Positions 44,311 through 55,963 of a stretch of 64,000 nt of DNA are shown piece by piece (the first letter of the stretch is position 1; each line of letters opens with the position of its first letter). Origin of the DNA: Sarcocystis neurona (Eukaryota > Apicomplexa > Conoidasida > Eucoccidiorida > Sarcocystidae); the NCBI GenBank assembly GCA_000727475.1, contig KL647326.1:124001-188000 (forward strand). The letters are read 5' to 3'. Made by a program: the position numbers and the translations under genes. The notes beneath the pieces are model-generated. The model saw nothing but the letters and a program-made list of their open reading frames with translations, searched no databases and was not told the origin of the DNA.

Positions 44311-47300
44311 CTACAGGCAGTCATGCGTCTTCAAAAGAGTCCAGCAGCACAACCACAGGTACGACACGTGAGAGACGACATAACAGCAGCAGCGCTTGCC
44401 ATTACCCAGTTTGAAAGGGCTAGCAAACAGGCGGGCAGCAGCGCCTTCATCGTTGCCTTCTGCTACCCGTGCGTTTCTCCCGTCGCGCGAAGGAGACGCC
44501 TGTTGTTGCAGCTGATTGAAAAAAATCTGTCCAGCAGCAGGGTCCTCAAGTGCACGCGCGGGTGAACGATAAGGTGCTGCTGCCCGTGCTGTTGCAGCTT
44601 CTTCCGTTGAACCCGCCACTGCAGCTGCCTCTTCTTCCTCTTCCTCGCTTGTTTCCTCTTGTGCTTCTGCTGGGCTCTGTTCTGCTTCTTCTTCGTCGTC
44701 CTCCTCTTTCTCCTCAGTGCTTCTGTGTTCGTGCGCTGCCTCTGTTCCCAGACGCCCAGGCGTCACCACTGCACGAGGACGGAGCAGCACTTGCTGCTGC
44801 GCATGTCGGGAGATATGTTCGCCTGCCGCGGCGTCCTCGTCATCTTCCTCTTCTACGTCTTCCTCTCTTCCCTCTTCTTCTTCTTCTTCAAGAAGACGGG
44901 GGATGCGGTCTCTGCAGTGGCCGCAGCTTCCGTGAGGACGACAGTCGCAGCAACTGCTGCGTCTGTCTCGGCTGCGAATGTTTTTCTCCTTGAACCGACG
45001 CGTAGACTGCTGTTGCTGCTGCGTAGAGGCAAGTTTACTATGCTGCAGCAGCTGCTCGTGAAGCAGCATCAGCTGCTGCTTTTGACTGCGAAGCGCTAGA
45101 CATGCACCAGAAGGGGTGCCTACGGTGGACTTCCAAAAGTCGACTGTTGCATGTTGTTGCATCTGGTAGTCCCTGGCCTGCTGCTGCAACATCTGCTGGT
45201 CGCTCAGCACGGGTTTTGACTGCTGCTGTCGCTCGTGTTCCGCTGCCAGGTGCTGCTGCTGCACGACCTGGTGTTCGTGCACTCGCTGCTGCTGCACCAG
45301 CTGCTCGCGCGCGTTCTGCTGGAGCAGCAGCAACTGTTCCCTACCAACCTTCTGCGGCATCTGCTGCTGGGTCTCCGCAGCCTGCACCTGGTGCGTCTCT
45401 TCCTGCTGAGGGGAAAGGGGCATAGGAAGAATTCCTTCGTCCGGTTCTCGTTGCAGCTGCGCCGCTGCTGCTGCACCTCCTCCACGAATGCAAAGCGGTA
45501 TCTGTGTGGCGGCAGCGAAACTCTGCAGAGGAGCGGCTGCAGCAGCAGAGTGAGCTCTGTTTACGCATGCTAGGCTGTCTGGCGCGTTATGTTGCTGAAG
45601 ACCGGGAGCCAAAAAACATCGGCCTTCCTCGTTGCACGCTGAAGAATCTCCCGAGGCTGCCGCGGCAGCAGCAAAGATGCCTGTGTAATAACTAACTGCA
45701 CTGTGTCTCCGAAACGCAGCTCTGCCGTTGCCCCCTCGCGTCTGCGGCAGCCTTCCTGCCGCGAGGCGCTGCCGCCGCTGCACCAAAGGCTGCTCACGCC
45801 GTAGATGCACAGCACCAGGATAGTGCGAAGCCGCAACAGGACTGCCTTTCTCACTCAAGGGTTCTTCTTCTTCCTCCTCCTCGTCTTCTCCATCTCCATG
45901 GGGCTGACCGTCCCTAGCTTCCGCAAGACCACCTCCGCGTGCTGCTGCAGATGCAGCAGCAGCAGCTGCCCTGGAGGAGCACCAGCATCCCCCCCCAGAA
46001 GGTTGTGAGCTGCTCTGTGCTGCAGAAACACTCGTCTGCACTGCACCACGGTGAGAAGCAGGCAGCAGAGGACAGAGAGGAAAAGTGAAGTTTCCTGCAC
46101 GTCAAGGTGTGTCCACTGTAAAAGGGGAATGTACGCACGTAGGTAGGTACGAGGATGCATTCGTCTTTCGCATGCGCTTGTCCATACACGTACTCCGTCT
46201 AGAAGTATATACACCATCACGTATATAGATACACATACGCACCTTTTTATATGTATGTGCGTGTGCGCAAACATACGTAAGCATCTCTGGTACATGCAAG
46301 TGCTCTGGGCGGACATATCCATACGGCAGGGAAAACCGTTTCCAGCGACTTGTGGCCGGAAAGAAGCGTGGCCTTCCCCGCTGGCCAACAGACCGCAGAT
46401 CTGAAGTTGAATTCGATGCCGGCGCCATTGCGTCGAACGAATACGCACAAACAAGCATATATATATATGTATGAGTACATACATACAGATCGCAGTAAAG
46501 CAAGATATATATATATATGTATATATAGGTATATACATGTAACTGTACGAACAGTGTACTGTCTGTATGACGTGAGCCCTCCTTTCTCAGCTCCGCTTGC
46601 GTGAGGTCGGCCCAGGAAATAATAACCCTTGAAGAAAAGTACACATATGCGTACACATATATATATATATATATATATACGCACGCAGATCTACCTTCAT
46701 GTGCAGCTGTGTGTGCATGGGTATAAGTATATATCTGCCTATCTGCGATGTTTTTACAGACTTACGCGTACATAGCTGCATGCGTATACACGTGTACAGC
46801 TGACGAACAGATATCTACAGACAATGTTCCTGTCTTCAAAAATCTTAAAGACCCACACATCTGGTTCGTGCGTTTCCTCGGCTGAGGCATGCTATACAGG
46901 TGTCTTCTTTAAATACAGCGAGACGTGTGAGGGGTGGCACACATTCGACCTAAGAACGGTATCTAGATCGTCGCCGTTTCTCTGGCCCAAACCACAGAGG
47001 TAGATCCGTATCGACACTTGCATGCAAACAGGGGGACATCTTTCCGTAGTCGAACCAGTGTCGTAGCCCGGTCTCTCCGTCCGTTTGTCTCGCCCTCTCT
47101 CTCTCTTTACCTGCCTCTGTCTACAAACGAGTATATATGGGAATTGACACATGTAGATACTCATGCTTCATCAGTGTCCTAGTAGAGTTAGGTCCGGCCC
47201 CTAACCGCCTTTTTAGACCGACCACCTACCCTCGGGCACGGGGGCATATTCTCCTTTGCTGAAGAAGTCGCTGGGTGGTGCCCAGCAACTGCTGCCTGAA

Positions 47301-48169
47301 TGCGGAACTCCGGCTGCATTGTGAGCGCAGCAGCCAGAGAAGTGGCCCGCTGCTGCCGTTCCGGCTCCTGCTGCTGCTGCAGCGACGCCTGCTGCGTAGC
47401 TGCCTCCTCCAGCGTAGCCTCCTGCGCTGGTCACAGCGTCGAGCGACATCGTAAGCTGTCCAGTTGCGTATTCCGTCAGTCCTAGACCTGCTGCTGCTGC
47501 TGCACCTGCAGCGTTGAAAAGGGGTCCTCGTAGGAGTCTCCGTCCTGTTTCGAACGTCTCTCTATCTCCGCCGTCTCCGTACCTCTTCTGGGATGCATCA
47601 GACAACCTGTACAGGGACACGCAAGCTTCCTCTCCTCCCGCTGCTGTAGCAGCAGACCAGTAGTGATGTCTGCCTGCCGCGTGGCTTTCGCCAGACCCGT
47701 AGACGCGTCTGCCTGCCGATGCGGCCTCCTCTTCTCGTATCGCACTATACGGAACCCAGCGTAGCCGCTCTGCTGCTGCAGGTGCTGGCACGCCGTAGCT
47801 CTCTTCGCTGGTGTGTCCTTCTGGTGCTGCACCCTCTTCTTCGGCATCCCCAGCAGCTGCCTCCTTTTGCCGTGCACGCGTCATCTGCACGACACCCCCA
47901 CACGTTCTACTGCGTCCGCGAGAACGAGAGAGACTGGAAGCATTGCCCCGGTATGCCGAGGGAAGCCCTACTGCGCTACCTGCGGCTTGCAAAAAATGCT
48001 GCAGCGCTGCAATACTCGACTTGCTACTACTGCCCGCAGCACGGAGCATGTGCTGCTGCTGCAAGTCAGAAGCATCTGGAGGCACCGCCTCTTCACAGTC
48101 ACCATTCCCAGTGCCGCTGCCGCCATCAAAGGCGCAGGCTGCCTGATGAAATCCTCCAACGGCACGCAT
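44311..48169 (-). CDS. Gln/Glu/Ala-rich low-complexity protein (2 exons, about 882 residues)
   Basis: Exons 47230-48169 and 44311-46019 on the minus strand. Exon 1 starts at an ATG in cagaaATGCG and ends at a donor GAGG|GTAGGTGG in phase 1. The acceptor TTTCTGCAG|CACAGAG at 46020-46021 is also phase 1, so the frame continues. Exon 1 codes Ala/Gly/Arg-rich sequence (residues 1-313). Exon 2 has an acidic run near residue 360, a Gln-rich coiled-coil-like part at about 505-650, a Cys/Arg patch, then two long Glu/Asp runs at about 690-775 and a Cys-containing tail. No signal peptide, membrane span or known domain is visible. The composition resembles other homopolymer-rich Eimeria proteins. The two exons may have further partners upstream in the 48.2-49.1 kb block. 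Function unknown. Confidence 0.55.
46022..47228 (-). other. 1.2-kb intron of the low-complexity gene
   Basis: Bounded by the donor at 47228-47229 and the acceptor at 46020-46021. The 3' part is pyrimidine-rich on the transcribed strand. It contains several TA microsatellites between about 46210 and 46735 and a 10-bp palindrome TTGCATGCAA at 47018-47027. Confidence 0.5.
46456..46682. repeat. TA microsatellite cluster within the intron
   Basis: Pure or nearly pure TA runs near 46458-46470, 46504-46530 and 46655-46680. ORFs across them read only Ile/Tyr repeats. Confidence 0.85.
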
Positions 48170-49060
48170 TTCTGCAGGGGCGCGGAAGAAGCAAACGGGA
48201 GGGGCTTTCTCCGCAAAAGCGGCGCAACCACAAGGTGGTCGTCCTCAGCACCTACTTTTTTATGTCCAGCTGTGGCTGCCTCCTTCGCCGCCGCCGGTTT
48301 GATCTCTCCTGTGCAGTCTCCAAAGACGAAATTTTGCTGGTGAAGCTTTTGTAGAAGAAGATGATCGTGGAGAACGTTACCAGCTAGCAGCAGCGCGTGA
48401 CTTTAAGTCTCCACCTGCGGTCAGTAGATTTTTGCTTATGGGACGGAGGAGAAGAAAGATAGCTTATAGCTCCCGTGGACGCTGTTTTTGCCGCCGCAGT
48501 TACTGCTACATCCACACTCGATGAGGTCATCAATATTTGCAGAACAACTCCTCCTCGCCAGCAGTAATCTGTAACTCTGGTAGCACAGGTGTGGCTCGTA
48601 TTGTTGGCCCTGGTGCTCCCTCAGCAGCTTTCGATCTGGACAAGACATACATCACCACTCTGGTATGTAGATGGATTGTTAAAGTGGAACACAAACTGTA
48701 GACCTTCGGCGTCGTACAGGTGGGCACAAGTCTCTTGAGAATACACCTTTCTCTAAAACAATGGCAACTACATGACAGAAACCACAGCGACAGGAGTGTC
48801 GGGAGTAGAAGCGATCTACGCAACGCCTCTATCGGCAGCTGTACCACCACACGTGTGCGCTACAGCAGCGGAAGTGACAGCACTTCCCAGAATAGTCATC
48901 ATCTGCACCGCAGCCATTGCAACGCTTGTTGCCTGCAGAAATAAAGTGAGCAGCAAGAGTCCGCTCAGCAGCAGCGGCTCCAAGCGTCGTCGGAGTCGCC
49001 CGAATGCCCCTCTTCTCTAGCAGCAGTAGAACGACCAAATCTTCTACTCAGGAGCACACG
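48170..49060 (-). other. Ala/Val/Leu-coding block; possible upstream exons
   Basis: Minus-strand pieces look coding in turn: a hydrophobic stretch LLLSGLLLLTLFLQATSVAM near 48.95 kb that could be a signal peptide or membrane span, then TIRATPVLPELQITAGEEEL near 48.57 kb, then VDVAVTAAAKTASTG near 48.5 kb. The plus strand also has an 82-codon Ala/Thr/Val frame at 48772-49020. Exon boundaries are not clear. It could belong to the gene at 44311-48169 or to a separate small gene. Confidence 0.25.
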
Positions 49061-50434
49061 TTGCAACCGGTTCAAGCAGCTTCAAAGCCTCAGAGACACG
49101 TGCTCGAGAACAAACAGATCTCCGCTGGGAAAACATACGATCTATTAGCTGACAGACTCCGCATACGTTGTTGAGCCAGACGCTGTCAATTGAGCGTGTG
49201 AAAGTGTGTTAACGACCACGACACACTGCCTATCGATGTTACTTCTTTTATTTACGCTGCGTTGAGATGCAGCCCACGGCGCCAGCTCCTGAAGCGGCTG
49301 CTGTCTTACCAGAAAATTAAGGCAGCTGCAGCGAAAGCGGCAGCCGTTTTTCCAACTAGATTCTAATTTAGTGCGGAGCGCCTTACTTGCCGAAAATGTC
49401 CGAGGGTAGCAAATCAGAAGGCTGCAAGAAACAGAGACGAGCTACCACATCTTGATTTTTCTTGGCGAAGTGGTGCATCTGAAGCCTAGCGGAGGCATTA
49501 CCCGGCCAACTACCACGACGAAGGTGTTACGCACGAGCTTAAGGAATGAGGATGAGAGTAGTGCATGCTCAGTTACGATCAGTCAGTGAGACCCAGTGAC
49601 AATGGGAAGTTAGTTTCCGTGCTGGTGCAGTCCTTCGCTTCTAGGGGGACGTGGCTATTGACTGCTTCTCTCGCTTGGCAAATCTGTAACTGCAGTGTTC
49701 GAAGATTCCTCGACGCACTCTGGGGAGGTAGGTCCTAGCATATTACACCTGCAAATAGTAAGCTTCGGGATCTGGGTACTACCTGGAGAGGCACTCGCAT
49801 ACGTGCACGGACTTCGGCGCGTGTGCGTGCGCAACAGCGGCACTCTGTACAGCGCTAAGGGCCGGACAGCAACTGTTCACCCTGGGCGGCGGGAGTGTCG
49901 TATTGTGTGCTACTGCACGAGAAGAGAGTTCGGGTTCTTGTTTGTTTATATATAACCTTCAGCAGTGCGAGGCATCAACGTGTATTATAGACTACTACAA
50001 AGGTTTCTACTACTTGCTCGTGAAAACACAATGCCTTTCTCCCCTACGACAAGGAGAGCACGTTGTGGAATAGACATACTTTAGCACATATACCTATCCG
50101 TAGGCATGCAGATCTGTACGTGTGCTAACGACTGTGCAGTACAGGGGAGGAACTCAGCGAATCTGTGGGTAACTAGAGCGTGATTTCGTTGAAGGTTGCA
50201 AGAAGAAAAGGGGGGTAGACATCATTCCTCCTGTAGTGCCTACGAGGAGTACGCGTCCAAGCCACCGTGAAGTTATGACACACGTGTAGTGTACGGTTAT
50301 GTTTGTACACCGGACTTATTTCAGGGCCATCCTAACGTCCGCCAGATGGTGGGACAGTAGCTGAAAAGCGTAGACCAGGAGAAGCAACTCTAGGCTGCAG
50401 AGTGTCTGGCAAAGAAAGGCACTAAAAAAAGGTC
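49061..50434. other. No supported gene
   Basis: No coding-like frame of note and no strong repeat. The few short ORFs are at chance level. Confidence 0.5.
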
Positions 50435-51554
50435 CTAGCAGGGCAAATAGCGAAAGGCAGCAAACTTCCTCATAAGGCGACTTGGACTTCCCGCCGCAGA
50501 ACAGGGGGAAAGAAGAGTCGTAGCAGCTTCAAAACCCCCGTCTACTGAAGCATACCTTCCTTCGGGTTGCCCTTGTTTTTTGACACTTATGAGCAGCAAA
50601 ATCAGGCTTGCTGTAGACTTCAAAAGCTCATTATCAGAGTCTGTCAAGCCCAGCTTCACTTACGGTTCGTGAACTGCGGAACCTCGATGCCAGAGAGCCG
50701 AAGGACGGTCTATGTGTGAATGAGTGGAAATGTTTGTTGACTGTTCTTTTCCAACTGTACGGACTGCTTCAATGCAAATATGACTCGTATCCGAGAATCC
50801 ACCTATGTGCGCAGCCCGTCTCGTAGTTTCCACTTCGCTTAGAGACACCCGGAAGAGAGGTGGCGTCGTGGCCGCGGATTGCGCTTTCCGTAGTGCATTT
50901 ACAGGAAGCCGTGCGCCGGCCAGTTTGAATCTGTACGCTGATAGAACAGAAGAGATAATTGCCTGCAGAACTTCGTTGAGTATTTGTTTTCTTTTTTTCA
51001 AAGGGAGTACAAGGACTGCAGAATGTACCGTAAACAAGTGGGCACCTTCCTTCGTGCGATAGTGTTTTGTACTAATTAGGATGTACGTACACTTGGGCAC
51101 GGAGCAAAAAACAAGATTGTGTGCAGTTTTTTTAATTACTCGATGTCGCTGCCGTGAACGTACCCACTGTAGTCAAGGAGACGGAGGCTGAATGCTTTTT
51201 CCAGGCTGCACAGAGCTGTGTATGTGCACCTTTAGTGTTCGGTTGAGAGAAATCGTACCACTTCCCAATTTGTTCAAAGGCCTCAAGAAACAACACCGAA
51301 CAAAGCGGTGGAATAGGTACTAGGCTTCGTCTTCTCAGATTGTTATCGGCGCGCATACCGGAGTACATCGAGGCCGATAAACTTCCTTGCAGAGGGGCCT
51401 GTCTAAGCAGGTACTGATCACCCACATTCCACGAGAACGGTGCTGGCCGTTCTCTGAGTGAGCTGTTCTTCCTCTCATGGGCTCGGTGCGGTTTTGCTTG
51501 ACAACGAAACGATCTCTTGAATTTGTCCAAGTTGACTTCAAGTCGATTCTTCAC
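50435..51554 (-). CDS. Weak multi-exon gene candidate, unrecognised
   Basis: Three consecutive minus-strand frames (51132-51554, 50660-51100 and 50435-50659) have mixed, protein-like composition. The middle one, best read as 50664-51015, lies between an acceptor CATTCTGCAG| and a strong donor ACC|GTAAGTG; it includes LNEVLQAIISSVLSAYRFKL. The right-hand frame reaches a donor-like GTGG|GTACGT near 51165. No known domain is seen and the frames are individually of chance length, so only the splice signals argue for a gene. Confidence 0.28.
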
Positions 51555-52720
51555 GGTGACCGATGTGTATCATCTAAGGTTGTTCGCTAAATGAATCCGC
51601 GTGCAGCGCTGGCGTTGCTACCAGCCTGAAAAAGTGTTCCCTAAGAAACGCCGCCGGCGCTCCCGGTACTTAGAAAATATTTGCACCGCAATTCCAGCAG
51701 GGGAGAAGGCATATTGTGGCGCTGGTAATGGGTGACTGATGACGGCCACTTTCTGTTGCAATAGTAGTGTATAAAAATCTGCGAAAAAGTCTAGTAGGTG
51801 GGTATATCAGCAACTGACGAAAAATCGACAGATCTGTTTAGCGTGCACGTATCGATCTACACCCCTGTGTCACAGTGAGCATTCATAGGAGCGGTGCGTT
51901 TCTGGTTATATATGTATATGGATGCACACACGGGACGAAAGAGAATATGTATGTGCACAGAGGCATGCGGATCTGGTTGTAGACGTATAAATGGAGATAC
52001 AACTACCCATATATGTGCATGTTCATGGTTGTATCAAAGTGTCATGTATGTGTCTGTGTAGCTTCTCCCGGTGCGCACTTCTATGCTGTTCTAGAGGTAC
52101 GTACACATGTTTGCTGGGAGGCCTCCCTTGGCCGACTACGTCGCAGGAGACACACGGGCAGGAGGAGCGAGAGAACTGCAGCGGACGGAAGCAAATGTCT
52201 GGGGTTGCGAAACAGGAGACGTTTGCGACGAGTTCGTATAACTCCGGAAAAGATACGCGAGTAGCGATAGACACTGGGAAAAGTGGTTGCTAGTGGGAAA
52301 CACCGATGCCGCGTTGTGTGTACACATACGTGTATGCATATATTTTTTGAGAGGGCTACTTATTTACCTCAATGGGTATTAACATACTAAGGTCCGCACG
52401 CAGAAGTCGTTAGGTTGTGTCTGAAGAGTGTTGGTACCGTTTGTGTACCCAGAGACCTCCGTACAGATGTGTATATATATATATATATACATGTGTATGT
52501 ACAGAGAAGAGATCAACATTCCCAATCTACACAGGCCCACACACTTTTGAAAGACAAGAGGGAAAAACCTGGTGAATTTTACTTTCGTGTGCGTGCACCA
52601 CGCTCTACGACGAGCTCATAGTCTGAACGTACCAAGAGGGTTCACGACAGACGCGTCTGACGGAGAGATAGAGACGTGTGTCATCTACGAAAAGGAAAGG
52701 ACGACACTAAGCAGTTGCGG
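51555..52720. other. No supported gene
   Basis: Short ORFs with Cys/His/Thr-rich composition near TA patches (for example 52473-52490). Nothing else. Confidence 0.45.
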
Positions 52721-52942
52721 ATGGAGGAAGAGATGAAAAGGGACCTTCTTTATGCTCAGTGCGACGACCTGTTATTTGACAGGAGATACCATACTGTGAT
52801 CAATCACAGTGCACGCACTTCAGTTCAGGATTCTACGTATCTGCAATTACAGGCCACTGGACCCAGGCGCAAGTGGGGGGCAGAACCAAAAACAGAGAAG
52901 AGAAAACTCAGTAGAAAGCGCTTAGCCGTCTTCTCTGACTAT
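52721..52942 (+). CDS. Candidate first exon, unrecognised charged protein
   Basis: Plus-strand ATG (gcggATGG) opens 74 codons rich in Lys, Arg, Glu and Asp (MEEEMKRDLLYAQCDDLLFD and later EPKTEKRKLSRKR) and ends in phase 0 at TAT|GTAAGTAGG, a near-perfect donor. The next exon is not certain; the plus frame at 53117-53551, with its own donor-like CTG|GTATGT near 53410, is a possibility. No family recognised. Confidence 0.35.
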
Positions 52943-53602
52943 GTAAGTAGGTGCTGGAGAGCGCCAGCGTCCACTTGCGTTAGGCGTTGCAGTCTACCTG
53001 TGTATGTATGTGGACACTCGGACACAAGTGCGTCTGTTGGTCTCCCTGCACTGCACGGCTATGCTGATGCAGGACCGAACGTTGAAAAAAAAGGATAATG
53101 TAGGTTTACCCGTGGTGTGAATAGATGGAAGGTAAAACAGAAACTTCCCATGCGGAAGCAACAAAGCACTGTTCTGACTGGTACTCAAATCAGCAGCTTC
53201 CTGCTTCAAACGTGTACCGCCACAGACGCGCTTCATAAAAAAATGGGGCTTGATAAGCATAACAGCGGGCGAGTGCTCGACACATGTGCGGTCGATTGTG
53301 ACCTGGAGAGCCCATACCACAGATGGTTGCCAAGAAGCGTAACGATAGGCAGTGCTTCACACACACATGAGGGACTACGTCTTCTATTTGGACTGTTGAA
53401 ACGGGTCCTGGTATGTAGTTCGACACTATGCGGAAGCAGGGGGTGGCAAGGACTTCGAAGAAGCGAAATCCCCGCAGCACCAGTAGCAGATGCGAGGGGG
53501 ACACGACTACCAGCAGCACCGTGGACACGGGGTGACGGTGCTCAGGAATAATGGAGAAGCGAGCAAGGAAAGGGCTTGACACCTGGTTCAGAAAGCAGAC
53601 GG

Positions 53603-54055
53603 ATGCGGAAGAGACAAGCGTCTGAAGTGGGAAGTACCGTCTATGGCTCCTGCAGCTGCAGTCAGTCCACCGCGTACTGGTCTCCCTTCGCCGAAGGCGG
53701 CGCTGGTGCTGCTGCTGGTGCTGCTGTAACGCTGCTGGTGTCGTTAAGGAAGTCGCTGAAGGCATGCTGTTGCTGCTGCGACTCAGCTGTTACTCATGTA
53801 TGATATTTGTGGCAGGCGAGTGGTGGTGGAGGGAGGCCGTGGGCATCTGCCGGCGCACCGTCTTATTTTGAGCAGCTGCTGCAGGAGGAAGAAGTTCATT
53901 TACCCACGCATTTGCAGCTGGAGCACCAGATGCTGGAAAGAGCGGGGGAGATGGCAGGAGCAGCAGCAGGAGGCGCCATAGCAGGGTGCTGCAGTGGGTG
54001 CAGGACGTCAGCAGACATTTCTACTTGTTCTGTGCTTGTCTCGGAGAGACTTTAG
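53603..54055 (+). CDS. Candidate small gene or 3' exons with an 18-nt intron
   Basis: Plus-strand frame from an ATG at 53603 runs through a Cys-rich stretch to ACTCAT, then an in-frame GTATGA would stop it. Removing 18 nt (53798-53815, GTATGATATTTGTGGCAG) keeps the frame and joins DSAVTH to ASGGGGRPW, continuing through an acidic helix-like part (YFEQLLQEEEVHLP, HLQLEHQMLERAGEM) and a Gly/Ala stretch to a stop at 54055. The product would be 144 residues if it starts here, or longer if it continues from 52721. No domain recognised. Confidence 0.3.
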
Positions 54056-55175
54056 CCTCTCACTTTTGCTCTCTTTTAGCAGATATTCTTCCTTCCCTGC
54101 CTTCGACTGTCATTGCTGCAAATCGTCAGTAGCAATGGATCCTTGCTGGGCTGTGCGTCCTGTTTCACCGTCCCGGTAACAACGTTTACCTGCTCTAAAG
54201 GCGCACACATCCATCCTCACTGTAGTGTATGTTACACTCCTCTGCGGATCAACATTGATTCTCTGTTGTAGACCACCGTGCTATATTTTCAACTTACGAC
54301 TACTAGTGCGTCTCATACTTCTCCCAGGGCAGATGCTACTCACGCTGGTCTATCTATCTTTATCTAGTGTGTGAAGTTCCTGCTGTTGCAGCTTACGCTG
54401 CGATTCAGAGACTCCCCCTACTTTCGCCTGTCTCTCTCCGAGCGGCAGCAGCAGGAGCGGCAGTAGCAGCAGGGACAGCAGCGCAAGTGTTGCACCTCTG
54501 TTGTCGCGTCTACTTCAGGTGGGGGAGTATGCTACTACTATACCGTCAGGCGGTCCAGCTGTCCGTTGTCTGCTGCATTTCCGCAACTGCAGTCGCTGTT
54601 GCTGTAGTTGCCCTTGCTGCAGTTAACGTTGCTGCAGTTGCCGTCGTTTGATTTCGTGCTGTTGCCGTTGCTGCTGCTCCTGTCTGTTGATGCCGCTGTT
54701 GGTGTGGCCCAGCACGAAGTGCTTCGTTCTCTTTATACCCTTAGTAGCCTGTGGCGGTTCTGCCCCCCGACAGCCCGACTCACTGCAGCACCGTCCACAA
54801 CGGGCGTGTGATCCCGCACGGCTAGCTCGTACCCACCAGCACCGGCCGCGGCAGCGGCAGCAGCACCTGCGACTGTAGATGACGCAATGTCTTGCTCGTT
54901 CTGCTCCAGCGTGCAGCGCTAGTAGCAGAGAAGGACAGGGGAAGAGGCCGAGACTGCTGTGGACTCGTCGGAAAACGACGTGCACCTATGTGCAGAGGCA
55001 GGTACACAACTCCACGACGTGCTCTCGAGAGGAAAGAAAAGAGCCGTGAAGGCTCTGGGGCACAGGGAAGGTGGCAGCTCCCGAGGCGCCAACGAAAGCA
55101 GGAATGGCAACGGCGACAGCCATAGCGGCACTAGAACTAAGGCAAGTCCTCCTTCTCTACGCCCTCGTTTTTTGC
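54056..55175 (-). other. GCA-rich stretch with candidate minus-strand exons
   Basis: A minus-strand piece at about 54930-54800, starting after a pyrimidine-rich acceptor ending TTCTCTGCTACTAG|, reads TLEQNEQDIASSTVAG followed by Ala/Gly runs and reaches a donor-like GCA|GTGAGTCGG. Another frame near 55130-54985 reads AVAIPAFVGASGAATFPVPQ. The 54.4-54.7 kb part is Ala/Val-coding on both strands. Boundaries are uncertain. Confidence 0.25.
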
Positions 55176-55578
55176 TTATTCTTGTTTCGCCTTTTCCTCT
55201 GTCGTGCTTCTACAAGCAGTAATGCTGCTGACGACTGCCCGAAAGGAGGTCTCTAAAATGGCAGCCACAGCAGCGTAGGAGCAGCCGCAGCAATTGAAGA
55301 GAAAACGACAGAGAACGTGCTGCGGAGAAAAAGAAGGGAAACGACCCGCTTACACCAAAAACTTGCAGCCACAAAAAGGAGATGGGGGCCACGCCTTTTT
55401 CAGCCACACACCAACAGCCATGCCGCACCAAGTGCACAGAGGCAAGTAGACCCACGTCTGCTGCAGCTTCACGCACTGCTGCAGCTGTTGCTCCTGCTTC
55501 TCCTCTCTGTCTTCCGCCTTCAGCATGTAGGAGTGATAAGCTGACGTAGTGGCGCGGCTCGGCTACCGCCGCGTGCAT
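55176..55578 (-). CDS. Candidate two-exon small gene with a 34-nt intron (122 residues)
   Basis: Exon 55354-55578 starts ATG (gcggaATGCACG) and codes 75 residues, Ala-rich then hydrophobic (ISFLWLQVFG). A 34-nt intron at 55320-55353 has a GTAAGC donor and a long pyrimidine tract ending TTTTTCTCCGCAG. Exon 55176-55319, phase 0, codes 47 residues (HVLCRFLFNCCGCSYAAVAA, then ILETSFRAVVSSITACRS) to a TAA. Unspliced, the first frame would instead run on to 55210. A further exon (55818-55963, RALDTKEDTAIFLLTQLNNA...) with a pyrimidine-rich acceptor and a GCT|GTGAGC donor may lie upstream in the same gene. No domain recognised; Cys-rich and partly hydrophobic. Confidence 0.35.
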
Positions 55579-55817
55579 TCCGCCGTTAACTAAGCTGCTG
55601 CGGGTGCTGCTACTGCTGCTCCCCTTTCTCTGCCGCTGCGTGTGCTGTTCCTACGCTGCCCTATGGCAGCCTCCCGCCGCCCGCTCTTGGAGTGTCACTC
55701 CTGATGCGCACAGCCCTGACAAGTAGGGGAACAGGAAAATCCACTGTAATGCTGCTGCTGCTGCTGCAGTTTCACCCTGCTTCTTCGACTGCTGGACGTA
55801 GGTTGCTAAGTGCTCAC

Positions 55818-55963
55818 AGCTTTTGCTGCTGCTCTGATTTCTGCTGCCTCTGCCTGGCTGCCCTTGGCACACGGCAGCCAGCCGCAGCCGGCCCTACCGC
55901 TTGCGTTATTGAGCTGGGTCAAAAGAAAGATGGCCGTGTCTTCTTTTGTGTCCAAAGCCCGTG
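55818..55963 (-). CDS. Candidate internal exon, minus strand
   Basis: Bounded by an acceptor TACATCTGCAG|CACGG (AG at 55964-55965) and a donor GCT|GTGAGCAC (GT at 55816-55817). The 48 codons are open in one phase only in this pairing and give a mixed-composition peptide with two Cys (GCGWLPC). Likely partner of the 55176-55578 exons. Unrecognised. Confidence 0.3.
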
